Source of the DNA: Pseudonocardia sp. DSM 110487
GTDB taxonomy: Bacteria > Actinomycetota > Actinomycetes > Mycobacteriales > Pseudonocardiaceae
NCBI RefSeq assembly: GCF_019468565.1
Contig: NZ_CP080521.1
Coordinates: 7,750,001 to 7,814,000, forward strand
Direction: 5' to 3'
Length of the DNA stretch: 64,000 nt
Every line of letters starts with the position of its first letter. Positions within the stretch are counted from its first letter, which is position 1. Both the position numbers and the translations under genes were made by a program. Of this stretch, positions 8,827-17,033 are shown piece after piece. The notes under the pieces are model-generated. The model saw only the letters and a program-made list of their open reading frames with translations, was not told the origin of the DNA and ran no database searches.

Positions 8827-11193
8827 TCAGAGGTCGAGGACCAGGCGGTCGCCGCCCGCTCGGGAGACGCAGGTCATCATCGTGTTGCCTGCGGCGCGCT
8901 GGCGGTCGGTCAGGACCGAGTCGCGGTGGTCGATCTCCCCGGACAACACCGTCGTCTCGCAGGTTCCGCAGATTCCCTCCCCGCACGACGACATCATCGA
9001 CACCCCGGCATCCTCGACGGCCTCGAGCACGGACATGTCCTCACCGACCAGCAGCGTCTTGCCGGACTGGGCGAGCTCGACCTCGAAGGTCGTGCGCGGC
9101 CCGTCAGCGGCACCCTTCTTCGCGGCGAAGCGCTCCACGTGCAGGGCTCCGCTCGGCCACTTCTCGCAGCCGGACTCGACCGCCGCGAGCAGCGGTTCGG
9201 GGCCGCAGGTGTAGACGGCCGTCCGCCGTTGCGGTCGGCCGAGCAGCGACGGCAGGTCCAGCAGCCCGTACTCGTCCTGCGGCGCCACGCTCACCCGCTC
9301 TCCGTAGACCCGCTGCAGAGTCTCGCGGAACGCCATCGACGCTCGGGTGCGCCCCCCGTAGACGAGGCGCCAGTCGGCGCCGCGCGCGTCGACGGCCGCC
9401 ACCATGGGCAGGATCGGGGTGATCCCGATCCCGCCCGCGATGAACAGGTAGCGCTTGGCCTGCACGAGCGGGAAGTTGTTGCGGGGCCCGCGAATGCGCA
9501 CCGAGTCACCTTCGGAGAGCACGTCGTGCACGTAGCTCGACCCGCCCCGGCTTTCCGGTTCCCGCAGCACCGCGACCTGAAGACGGGACCGATCGCCCGG
9601 GTCTCCGCACAGCGAGTACTGCCTGACCAGGTCCGCGCGCAGCATCAGATCGACGTGCGCTCCCGGCTGCCATTCCGGCAGTGTCCGGCCTTCCGGGTCG
9701 CGCAACGTCAGTTGCACAACACCGTCGGCCACCGTTTCCTTGCGTTCCAACACGAGGTCGCGCTCGACCGCGGCGCGGCGATCGCTCGTGCTCGCCCGTC
9801 CATTGTGCGGCGCCGATTCGACGGTCCGCTGCTTCCGCACCGATTGGGATGGGAAGCAACGGCCGAAGTCGCGCAGCAGCCGCGGCGAGCCGTGCATCTT
9901 GATACGGCCACCCAGCAGCGCCCACGGCAACACCGACTGCTTGGTGAGAAAACGCAGCCACGTGCGCGAGTCGGCGGTGATCCGGAGATCCGGCTCACCG
10001 TGAAGCCCCTCGGCGATATCGAGTTCGCGGTCGCGGATGGTCACGGTGATCTGCCGAGACTCGGCGCCGGTGAAGGTGAAATGGAAGGTGGCGAACAGTC
10101 CTTTGGCCTGCTCGCGCTGGAAGAGCAGCGGCATGCCTTCGATCAAACCGTCGATGCTGTTCGCGCGCAGGGTCTGCCCTACTCGCTTCGTGCGTTTGTG
10201 CGGGAAGCGGTTGGCCACGTACTGCTCGGCGTCGGAACCCGGGACGACGTAGATGGTCTCTTCCTTGTCCAGCAGCGGCCGGACGACGTCGGTCAGGTGT
10301 GACTTGCGATCGTCCAACCAGGGACCGAGGACGTCCTCGCCGGCCGGGCAGACCGACATGCAGTTGGCCGCCTTGTAGTTGGCGCCGAAGGAGAGGCTCT
10401 GCCACATGGATGCGCTCTCGCTGTCGCTCACTCGCGAGCGGTAGTCGTCGGCGTTGCGGCTGTCCGCGACCTGTTCGGCCCAGTCGCCGAAGCCACCCAT
10501 GAACTCGCGGTAGTTGTGCGTGTAGCAGGCGGAGAAGTCGAAGTGGCCGTCGGCGGCGATCGCCCCCGTCGGGCACGCGGTCACGCACAGCTTGCATTCC
10601 ACGCAGGGATTGAACTCGAGAGGCCGGGACAAGTCGCTGACCTCGGCGTCGATCAGCACGGTGCCCAGCAGGACGAAGTTGCCGAACTTGGGATGGATGA
10701 CGTTGCGGTGGATGCCCATCTTGCCGAGCCCGGCCGCCACGGCGACCGGCTTGTGCCCGACGACCCACGTCTTCCTGGGGAACTTGTCCATCTCCATCGG
10801 AAAGCCCATCGCCGGGTTGATGGCGCGTACACCCATCGCCTCCAGCTCGGCCACCACCTGCCGGCCCACCTCGTTGGTGTGGTCGCCGCTGTGGTGGAAC
10901 TCCAGGTTGGCCACCGAGCGCGCCGGTGTGCGGATGTTCTCCCGGTTCATCCGGCACACGAAGCTGATCAACGTTCGGACACCCGGCAGCGCGGCGCCCA
11001 GGTCCGCTCGCTGGTCGGCGATTTCCGGCCGGTCGATCTCGACGAAACCGACGTCGTCCGCACCCGCGTCGAGACACACCTGGCGCAGCCATGACGCATC
11101 CAGCGGCTCGGCGGGCCGGGCGGCGCCGCGGTCGCGCTGCTGGCGGACCTGGACGACGGTGGGATGGTCGTCGAGCTTGTTCCTACTGGCCAT
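8827..11193 (-). CDS. Three-module fusion: QueG/RdhA-like 4Fe-4S protein, SCP2 domain, FMN/2Fe-2S oxidoreductase
   Basis: 788 residues from the ATG at 11193, one base after the upstream stop. Module 1 (about 30-330) resembles the corrinoid/Fe-S fold of epoxyqueuosine reductase and reductive dehalogenases: AAGLGKMGIHRNVIHPKFGNF, then CVECKLCVTACP (C197, C200, C203, C207) and NCMSVCP (C278, C282), with C223 a possible extra ligand. Module 2 (about 350-450) is an SCP2-like lipid-binding domain ending in GRIKMHGSPRLLRDF. Module 3 (about 475-788) is a phthalate-dioxygenase-reductase-type unit: RQYSL flavin motif (524), GGIGITPIL (587), TCGPEP, and a C-terminal 2Fe-2S loop C737, C742, C745, C775. 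NAD(P)H electrons could thus pass through FMN and 2Fe-2S to the Fe-S/corrinoid site in one chain. The substrate is unknown; corrinoid binding is inferred from the fold only. Last gene of the epoxide hydrolase/NmrA operon. Confidence 0.85.
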   Translation of the reverse strand: MASRNKLDDHPTVVQVRQQRDRGAARPAEPLDASWLRQVCLDAGADDVGFVEIDRPEIADQRADLGAALPGVRTLISFVCRMNRENIRTPARSVANLEFHHSGDHTNEVGRQVVAELEAMGVRAINPAMGFPMEMDKFPRKTWVVGHKPVAVAAGLGKMGIHRNVIHPKFGNFVLLGTVLIDAEVSDLSRPLEFNPCVECKLCVTACPTGAIAADGHFDFSACYTHNYREFMGGFGDWAEQVADSRNADDYRSRVSDSESASMWQSLSFGANYKAANCMSVCPAGEDVLGPWLDDRKSHLTDVVRPLLDKEETIYVVPGSDAEQYVANRFPHKRTKRVGQTLRANSIDGLIEGMPLLFQREQAKGLFATFHFTFTGAESRQITVTIRDRELDIAEGLHGEPDLRITADSRTWLRFLTKQSVLPWALLGGRIKMHGSPRLLRDFGRCFPSQSVRKQRTVESAPHNGRASTSDRRAAVERDLVLERKETVADGVVQLTLRDPEGRTLPEWQPGAHVDLMLRADLVRQYSLCGDPGDRSRLQVAVLREPESRGGSSYVHDVLSEGDSVRIRGPRNNFPLVQAKRYLFIAGGIGITPILPMVAAVDARGADWRLVYGGRTRASMAFRETLQRVYGERVSVAPQDEYGLLDLPSLLGRPQRRTAVYTCGPEPLLAAVESGCEKWPSGALHVERFAAKKGAADGPRTTFEVELAQSGKTLLVGEDMSVLEAVEDAGVSMMSSCGEGICGTCETTVLSGEIDHRDSVLTDRQRAAGNTMMTCVSRAGGDRLVLDL

Positions 11194-11194
11194 C

Positions 11195-12169
11195 TCAGGC
11201 AACCGCCAGCTTCTGGATGCGCGGGTGGTTCTCCAGCGCCCACCGCACGGTCTTCGGTGGGCGCCCGAGCAGGGTTTCCAGCTGGTCCGTGACGCCGCGG
11301 TACCCCCCGCCGCCCATCAGCCGGGTCAGGGTCTTCAGGTGCTCCGCGGTGTGCGGGAACTCGGCCAGGGCGCTGTCCACGTAGGTCTCGTTCCAGGTCT
11401 CGACCTCTTCGGGAACGTAGGTGACCCGGCGTCCCAGCACGGCGGCGAAGTCCTCCGCGAACCCGTGCATGTCCTTGTGCTCCGGACCGGTGAGCTCGTA
11501 GGACCTCGAGACGTGCGGCGCCGGGTCGGCCAGGATCTTCGCGCTCACCTCCGCCACGTCGTAACCCGCGATGGGCGCGAGCCGGTGCTGGCCGAAGGGC
11601 AGACGCAGTTCACCCCGGGTCAGCGGCTCCAGCGCCAGCCAGGTCATCAGGGGGTTCTCGACGAACATCGCCGCCCGGATGTTGACGGTCGGGACGCCGG
11701 ACCACTCCAGCACCCGCTCGGCGACCCAATGGGCCCGCTGCTGCGGCGACCACTCCGTGACCAGTCCGCCGAGCCACGCACGCCGTTCTTCCTCCGGTGC
11801 GGTCATCTTCTCGAACGTCATGAACGACTGCTCGTACTCGGAGATGTTGACGAGGACCTCGATGCCGCCCTGGGCCCGCGCTGCCGCGGCCATCAGGCTG
11901 ACGGCGTCGGTGTAGTACGGCGAGAGGCTCATGCTGAAGTAGATGCGCCGGCACCCCTTCAGGGCTGCGGTCACGTCGGCGATGTTGAGCAGGTCACCGA
12001 CGAAGACCTCGGCCCCGGCCTGGCGGAGCGAGTGCGCGCGTTCGTCGTCGCGTCGCACGAACGCGCGCACCGGGTGGCCCTGTTCGAGCAGCATCCCGAC
12101 CATGTCTCGGCTCACCGAGCCGATATGGCCGGCGGCGCCGGTGATCAGGATGGGATTGCGCTCCGGCAT
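11195..12169 (-). CDS. NmrA-like NAD(P)-binding protein
   Basis: 324 residues from the ATG at 12169 (AGGA upstream), which lies just before the Rossmann motif ITGAAGHIG. Atypical/extended SDR of the NmrA/HSCARG type: no canonical YxxxK is obvious, and the mid region (MFVENPLMTWLALEPL) and tail resemble NAD(P)H-binding azoreductase/quinone-reductase-like family members. Roles range from redox sensing to reduction of quinone- or azo-like compounds. Its TGA is one base before the ATG of the three-module fusion, so the two are probably translated together. Confidence 0.78.
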   Translation of the reverse strand: MPERNPILITGAAGHIGSVSRDMVGMLLEQGHPVRAFVRRDDERAHSLRQAGAEVFVGDLLNIADVTAALKGCRRIYFSMSLSPYYTDAVSLMAAAARAQGGIEVLVNISEYEQSFMTFEKMTAPEEERRAWLGGLVTEWSPQQRAHWVAERVLEWSGVPTVNIRAAMFVENPLMTWLALEPLTRGELRLPFGQHRLAPIAGYDVAEVSAKILADPAPHVSRSYELTGPEHKDMHGFAEDFAAVLGRRVTYVPEEVETWNETYVDSALAEFPHTAEHLKTLTRLMGGGGYRGVTDQLETLLGRPPKTVRWALENHPRIQKLAVA

Positions 12170-12224
12170 CGATGTGTCCTCTTTCTGGTCGGGATGGGTT
12201 CCGGGGTCTTCGAAGTTGAGCGGC

Positions 12225-13319
12225 CTACAACCTGCCCCTCCGCATATCCGCACTGCCCTTGAGGATCGAAGAGTCGCTGCGCCAGTTCTCCGGCTGGACC
12301 CGCTCCCAAAGACTTCCCTTACCGAGGACCTTCCCTACCTGGTCTTCTCGACGGAACCACTCCTCAGCGGTCCTGATCCGGTTGGGGTGAATTTCGTCGA
12401 GCAGAGCGTAGTCCCTGGTGATGATTCCATACTTCCACATGTTCCAGAAGCCGGTGAAATTATCCCGAAAGCTCATGGTGCTCTTGTCGTCGGGATCGGC
12501 GTTGTATCCGGCCGGGAGATCGGCAGCCCCCTTCAGCGGACCGCTCCAGTAGGCGTCCAGATCGGTGTCGATGTATTGCGCCGGATGCCCGGCGACCTTC
12601 TCGAACGCGGCGGCCATATCGGTATAGGTCATGTGTTCGATAGCAACCTCGAGGTCCATGCCGTTCGCCCGCTCCGGATGGTCGAAGAGCCAGCGAACGT
12701 AGAATCCGCAATCTTCGAGGGCCACGTGGGGAACAGCCCCCGTGCCGAGCGGGACTCGCCACGTGACGACACCGTCCTCGACGCTGGGGGTCATGGGCGT
12801 GAGCGGTGAGATCACCATCTCGATGTAGGGACCCGAAGTGAAGACCGCTGCCCCCATCCGGTCCCTGTTCTTTTCGTTTTGAAACAGCACCCATTCAGCC
12901 ATCCGACCCTTGCCGTCATAATGGCCGGTGCGGAACCTGGAGTCGTAGCCGGACTTCTTGAGGGCGTAGTCGAGGTTCCCGTAGACGAAGAACTTGACGC
13001 CCTCTTCGATCGCTAGCTCGTAGCTGCGGATTGCCCAGTAGGTCTCGGTTTTCTCACCGGTATTGAACCCGTCGATGTTGATGAACACTCCGTCACTGCC
13101 GCGAAATCCTTCCCGCAGCACGTCTTCGTCGGCGAATGACCCTTCGAGGAAGGAGACGTTGCCGAGCGCGAGGAGGGCCTGGGCCCGCGGGGAGGTGGAA
13201 TCGCGGGTGAGGACCCGAACGGAGTACTTCTGGTCGGCGACAAGAGCACGGACAATGGGCATCCCTTGAGCCCCGGTGCCGCCGATGACGAAGATGGTCG
13301 AGGTGACCTGAGAAGACAT
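12225..13319 (-). CDS. Second NmrA-like NAD(P)-binding protein
   Basis: 364 residues from the ATG at 13319 (TGGAG 8-9 nt upstream). Rossmann motif IFVIGGTGAQGMPIVRAL near residues 8-25, then RVLTRD typical of NmrA-like proteins. The C-terminal 80 residues, rich in Trp and Tyr (FWNMWKYGIITRDY), are longer than in most relatives. It is only distantly like the NmrA protein downstream, so this is not a recent duplication. It lies 20 bp after the epoxide hydrolase and 55 bp before the next gene, on the same strand. Biochemical role unknown. Confidence 0.75.
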   Translation of the reverse strand: MSSQVTSTIFVIGGTGAQGMPIVRALVADQKYSVRVLTRDSTSPRAQALLALGNVSFLEGSFADEDVLREGFRGSDGVFINIDGFNTGEKTETYWAIRSYELAIEEGVKFFVYGNLDYALKKSGYDSRFRTGHYDGKGRMAEWVLFQNEKNRDRMGAAVFTSGPYIEMVISPLTPMTPSVEDGVVTWRVPLGTGAVPHVALEDCGFYVRWLFDHPERANGMDLEVAIEHMTYTDMAAAFEKVAGHPAQYIDTDLDAYWSGPLKGAADLPAGYNADPDDKSTMSFRDNFTGFWNMWKYGIITRDYALLDEIHPNRIRTAEEWFRREDQVGKVLGKGSLWERVQPENWRSDSSILKGSADMRRGRL

Positions 13320-13339
13320 GGCTTTTGACTCCAGGGGTC

Positions 13340-14374
13340 TCATCGGGGCGCGGTGCCGTCGATGCGGGTGAGGAAGTCGAGGAGTGCGGCATTGACCTCG
13401 GCCGGACGCTCCTGCTGCGTCCAATGCCCGCAACCGGGCAGCACCACCGGGCCGTGCAGTAGCGGCGCGATCGCGCTCAGCGGGTTGCCCGAGCCGCCCT
13501 GGCCACGGAAGATCTCACTCAGCGACGGGCCCCCGTCCGGGCCGCGCAGTGACGTGACCATGTCCCGGTCGCCCACCACGTACAGCGCGGGAACGTCGAT
13601 CCCGCGGCCCCGGAACGGCGCGAGCAGCTCGTTGTTGCGTTCGATGTTCCGGTACCAGTTGAAAGCTCCGGTGAACGCCTGCTCGCCGTGCAGGGCGAAG
13701 TCCTCGGCGTATGCCTGGATGTCCGCCTCCGTCAGCCAGTCCGGAAGAGCGGGCGAGTCCGGCAGGGCGTCCAGGAGGCCCAGACCGTCAGGCACGACCA
13801 ACGGGCGGGGCTCTTTGCCGAGCGGGTTGTCGCCCGAGGCACCGACCAGGATGCGGCGGAAGGAGCCCGGGATGTCCTTGGCGAACTCCGCGTCAGCGAC
13901 TCCCGGCTGCTGGAAGTAGACCTGGTAGAAACCCTCGCCGTACTGGGCGCGGGTGATCGAGGGCGGGACCATCCCGCCGGGCAGGATCGGCGGAATACTG
14001 AGCCCGGCCACCGCGCGGACCTTGTCCGGGCGCAGCATCGCCGCGGCCCAGGCAACGGGTGCCCCCCAGTCGTGGCCGACGACGACCGCCTGCTCCTCCC
14101 CCAGCTCCTCGATCAGGGCGATCACGTCGCCGACGAGGTGGAGCAGGGTGTACGACGCGACGTCCGGCGGCTGCTCGCTTCGGGCGTAGCCGCGCTGGTC
14201 GGGGGCGACGACCCGGTACCCGGCCTCCGCCAGCGTGCCGAACTGGTGACGCCAGGAGTACCAGCTCTCCGGCCAGCCGTGCAGCAGCAGGACCAGTGGC
14301 CCCTGCCCCTGCTCGGCGATGTGCAGCTTGACCCCGTTCACGTCGACGACGCGGTGGGCGAGCGAACTTTCCAC
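13340..14374 (-). CDS. Epoxide hydrolase (alpha/beta hydrolase fold)
   Basis: 344 residues from a GTG at 14374 preceded by GGAGATCCT; the reading frame stays open further upstream but lacks a ribosome site. Oxyanion motif HGWPESWYSW (about 32-41), nucleophile D102 in VVGHDWGAPVAW, acid in VVGDRDMV and a terminal catalytic His in GCGHWTQQERP. This is the soluble epoxide hydrolase pattern, opening epoxides to vicinal diols through an ester intermediate. First gene of the leftward operon that ends with the three-module reductase, and divergent from a TetR gene. Confidence 0.88.
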   Translation of the reverse strand: MESSLAHRVVDVNGVKLHIAEQGQGPLVLLLHGWPESWYSWRHQFGTLAEAGYRVVAPDQRGYARSEQPPDVASYTLLHLVGDVIALIEELGEEQAVVVGHDWGAPVAWAAAMLRPDKVRAVAGLSIPPILPGGMVPPSITRAQYGEGFYQVYFQQPGVADAEFAKDIPGSFRRILVGASGDNPLGKEPRPLVVPDGLGLLDALPDSPALPDWLTEADIQAYAEDFALHGEQAFTGAFNWYRNIERNNELLAPFRGRGIDVPALYVVGDRDMVTSLRGPDGGPSLSEIFRGQGGSGNPLSAIAPLLHGPVVLPGCGHWTQQERPAEVNAALLDFLTRIDGTAPR

Positions 14375-14506
14375 AGGATCTCCATGAAATAGATGCCGGG
14401 TCGGCAGGGGCACCGTGAGGCCTTCGACCGACCGCGCAGCGCGGCCTTCCGACTCCGCGAGCTCCGCCGGGCTGAGCTTCTTCCCCGGGAACCCGGCGAC
14501 CACGTG

Positions 14507-14528
14507 ATAGATTACTACCATCATCTAT
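14507..14528. promoter_or_regulatory. Inverted repeat operator, TetR type
   Basis: ATAGAT and ATCTAT arms are separated by 10 bp in the 204-bp divergent region between the epoxide hydrolase operon (14374) and the TetR gene (14579). The AT-rich island stands out locally. Likely TetR binding site covering both promoters, inferred from position. Confidence 0.5.
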
Positions 14529-14578
14529 GCCTGGCCGCAACTAGGCTGACCTCAGGTCATGCGAAGGGAAGTGGGTCG

Positions 14579-15175
14579 GTGCCACGAGCATCCCGAGCTC
14601 AGATGGAGCAGCACCGTAGGACCGTGCTGCACGCGGCCTCGCAGATGGTGCGCGAGCGCGGCGTCGACGGGGTCACCGTGCCGGAGGTCATGGCCACCGC
14701 AGGGCTCACCCACGGCGGCTTCTACCGCCACTTCGACTCCAAGGACGCCCTCGTGGCCCAGGCCTGCGCCGCCGCGTTCACCCAACGACTGGCCGACATG
14801 GACGACGCACTGGAAACGACGGACAACGCCGACGCAGCGCGGCGGGCTTGGCTGGAGGGCTCCTACCTGTCCCCCGGGCATCGCGACTCCCCGGAGAACG
14901 GCTGCGCCGCCGCAGCACTCGCGGGCGACGTGGCGCGAGCACCAGACGGAGCCGCGCTCCGGGACGCCTACCTCGACGGACTCAAGAGCATGATCGAAAA
15001 GATGGAACGCCTGGGGAATCGGCCCGCGGACCCGGAGGCGCGGGAGCAGGAGGTCCTCGTCGAGCTGGCGACCGCCGTCGGAGCCGTGGTTCTCTCGCGG
15101 GCCATCGCCGGTGACGAACTCTCAGAACGCCTGCTCACCGCCGCCCGGCGACACCTCATCGACGACGAGCAGTAG
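14579..15175 (+). CDS. TetR family transcriptional regulator
   Basis: 198 residues from a GTG at 14579 with GAAGGGAAG upstream. HTH region: VLHAASQMVRERGVDGVTVPEVMATAGLTHGGFYRHFDSKDALVAQA. The C-terminal domain (SPENGCAAAALAGDVAR, then LATAVGAVVLSRAIAGDELSERLL) belongs to the TetR group represented by TetR_C_36-like proteins. Divergent from the epoxide hydrolase operon, so a probable repressor of it. A 33-codon remnant of a close paralogue's C-terminus lies at 21065-21163 on the other strand. Confidence 0.87.
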   Translation: MPRASRAQMEQHRRTVLHAASQMVRERGVDGVTVPEVMATAGLTHGGFYRHFDSKDALVAQACAAAFTQRLADMDDALETTDNADAARRAWLEGSYLSPGHRDSPENGCAAAALAGDVARAPDGAALRDAYLDGLKSMIEKMERLGNRPADPEAREQEVLVELATAVGAVVLSRAIAGDELSERLLTAARRHLIDDEQ

Positions 15176-15219
15176 GAGGCCCGTTCGATCGTTGGCGGCA
15201 CCATCGTCGGGCGGTACAG

Positions 15220-15861
15220 CTAGCCCTCGCGCCGAGTCATGCCGATCGCCTCGGCGCACTCGAGGAGGGCGGCCAGGTGCGGGTGCCCCGGGGGGAGGGC
15301 CTGCTCGGCGTCACGAATCGCGGCACGAAGCTCCATGGTGGCCGACTCCACATCGCCGGCCGCAGCCTTGGCGCGGACCACGCCCATCCGGGAGGTGAGG
15401 GTGTCCGGGTGGGCCGGGCCGAGCAATCGCGTGCGCTGCGCGGCGACACGGGCGGACAGCTCGACTGCGTCGTCAACGTCACCCGCCAGCCTGTAGGCCA
15501 CCGCGAGTGCGTCGAGCGCCGTCAAGGTGCGCGGGTCCTCGTCGCCGAGCACCCGGGAGCGGTCAGCGACGTTCGCCGCGATCAACCCGATGCCCACGCG
15601 GCGCCTGCCCGCCGAGACGCGGGCCGCGCCGAGGTTGCCGGCGACGGTCAACGTGGCGAGGTGGTCGCGGCCGAGCATCGCCATGCAGTCGTGGAAGGCG
15701 CCCTCGAACAGTCCCATCGCGTCCTTGGCGTTGCCGCCGCTGAACAGTGCTGCGGCCCGCGCGTTACGGGCGGCGAGCTCGTGGATGTTGGTTCGCACCG
15801 GCCCTCGCGCACCGTCGATGAGGGACGCGTCGCCGTCCTCCATCCGGGACCACCAGGGCAT
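15220..15861 (-). CDS. Kinesin-light-chain-type tetratricopeptide protein
   Basis: 213 residues from the ATG at 15861 (GAGGAGG upstream). Repeats of about 42 residues with the KLC-type signature can be seen: AMGLFEGAFHDCMAMLGRDHLATLTVAGNLG, then RSRVLGDEDPRTLTALDALAVAYRLAGD and RTRLLGPAHPDTLTSRMGVVRAKAAAGD, ending in a partial fourth repeat. No enzyme or NB-ARC domain is attached. In actinobacteria such repeats often follow AfsR/SARP or NB-ARC modules; here they stand alone. Probable protein-protein interaction role, partner unknown. Confidence 0.72.
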   Translation of the reverse strand: MPWWSRMEDGDASLIDGARGPVRTNIHELAARNARAAALFSGGNAKDAMGLFEGAFHDCMAMLGRDHLATLTVAGNLGAARVSAGRRRVGIGLIAANVADRSRVLGDEDPRTLTALDALAVAYRLAGDVDDAVELSARVAAQRTRLLGPAHPDTLTSRMGVVRAKAAAGDVESATMELRAAIRDAEQALPPGHPHLAALLECAEAIGMTRREG

Positions 15862-16184
15862 CCGAACCTCCTCATCTGCGCATCGATGGCAAGACTTGCC
15901 CGACATTCGCCGGGTCACGCGGGCCCAGTAGACCCGACCGTCCCGCAAAAGACAAGGATGTGTGCGGTAAGCCAACTAATTCGACCGCGCCTCAGACTCC
16001 ACCTTTTGGAGCAGTTATCTGATGTGTGCGGTCACTACAATGCGGAGCGCACGATACAAAATGCACTGAACAGCATGTGCACGATATCCGCAGGTAGTGC
16101 CGGGACAATTCCCGGGCAGTCCAGGAACGTTTGCTTCCAGCGTGGAGGCAGGTGGTGGGCGGCGCCTTCGCGTGCGTCCCGAGG
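15862..16184. other. 323-bp intergenic stretch with a direct repeat and a small hairpin
   Basis: No convincing coding frame. It contains two copies of GATGTGTGCGGT (15955 and 16019 regions, about 64 bp apart) and a hairpin CCGGGA-CAAT-TCCCGG at 16100-16115. The hairpin lacks a T-run. The stretch separates the XRE-cupin gene from the TPR gene, both read leftward, and probably holds the TPR gene's promoter. Confidence 0.4.
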
Positions 16185-16730
16185 CTATGGCGACGGTGGG
16201 GTGACCGAGACGAGGTACTCCACCGGCGAGTCGGTGACGTTCCGGTAGAGGTGCGGCTGACTGGAGTCGAACGTGATCGATTCCCCCGCCAGCACGTCGT
16301 GCACGGTATCGCCGATCTGCACGCTCAAGGTCCCGGCCACGACGTACGCGCATTCCGTGGACGGATGGGCCCAGGGTTCCGTGCTGGTGGCGGCCCCGGG
16401 AGGCAGGACCGCGCGCAACACCTCGAGCCGGCCGTTCCCCGGTGTCAGCCGTTCGTAGGCGACGAGGCCGCGCGGCCCGGCCAACGTCGACCGCGCGCCC
16501 GGCCGGCTGATCCAGACGGCCGGCGGCGACGAGTCGAACAGCGACGCCACCGACTCGCCGAACACACCCGCGAGTCGCCGCAAGGTCGACAGGCTGGGTT
16601 CGGTCACCTCGCGCTCGACCTGACTGAGCAGGGTCGCCGAGAGGCCGGAGCGAGCGGCGAGCTCGCGCAGGCTCAGGCCGTGCCGGGTCCGCAGGGCCTT
16701 CAGCTGGGGCCCGACTCCATGCACTGACAC
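16185..16730 (-). CDS. XRE-family regulator with C-terminal cupin
   Basis: 181 residues. HTH_XRE (about 8-62): LKALRTRHGLSLRELAARSGLSATLLSQVEREVTEPSLSTLRRLAGVFG. Cupin_2 domain (about 105-178) with the AYVVAGTLSVQIGDTVHDVLAGESITFDSSQPHLYRN barrel strands. Such proteins sense a small metabolite in the cupin and control nearby catabolic or transport genes. It diverges from the DUF3311/symporter operon, and palindromic sites lie between them, so it probably regulates that operon and itself. Confidence 0.88.
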   Translation of the reverse strand: MSVHGVGPQLKALRTRHGLSLRELAARSGLSATLLSQVEREVTEPSLSTLRRLAGVFGESVASLFDSSPPAVWISRPGARSTLAGPRGLVAYERLTPGNGRLEVLRAVLPPGAATSTEPWAHPSTECAYVVAGTLSVQIGDTVHDVLAGESITFDSSQPHLYRNVTDSPVEYLVSVTPPSP

Positions 16731-16782
16731 TGCACACCTCGCCGTTGTAATTCCTGGAAGCTTCGCCTACCGTCCTACCCTT

Positions 16783-16801
16783 TGTGCAGTCACAGTGCAC
16801 A
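16783..16801. promoter_or_regulatory. Palindromic operator for the XRE-cupin regulator
   Basis: TGTGCA-GTCACAG-TGCACA lies 17 bp before the DUF3311 start. The same TGCAC core recurs twice at 16720-16736, spaced 11 bp apart, over the regulator's own start codon. The clustering suggests binding sites that control both divergent transcripts. Inference from symmetry and position. Confidence 0.55.
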
Positions 16802-16817
16802 GAGGTGGGAGTGAACC

Positions 16818-17033
16818 GTGTCCACGTCCCGTACACACCGATGGTTGCTCGTCCTGCCGTTCGTCTGGCAGGTCGGCTTCATCCCGGTGGTCAACGACAT
16901 CCCGTACGCCCCGCTGCACATCCCCTTCCCGATGCTGTGGCAGATGCTCGGCGTCCTGTTCACCAGCGTGGTGATCGCCGTGGTGTTCCGCATGGACAAG
17001 CGGGCCGGCGTCACCGACGAGGACGCATCGTGA
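16818..17033 (+). CDS. DUF3311 small membrane protein, symporter partner
   Basis: 71 residues from a GTG at 16818 with GGTGGGAG upstream. Two hydrophobic segments (about 8-28 and 40-60) with the family motif P-x-V-N-D-x-P-Y (PVVNDIPYAPLHIPFPMLWQ). DUF3311 proteins are encoded beside sodium:solute symporters, as in the SSS/YcbB-like and MctP-type pairs, and likely form a small subunit. The stop overlaps the symporter GTG (GTGA at 17030). Confidence 0.85.
   Translation: MSTSRTHRWLLVLPFVWQVGFIPVVNDIPYAPLHIPFPMLWQMLGVLFTSVVIAVVFRMDKRAGVTDEDAS

Noticed and set aside
16100..16115. Rho-independent terminator
   Set aside because: The 6-bp stem has no T-run and lies mid-gap on the leader side of the TPR gene.
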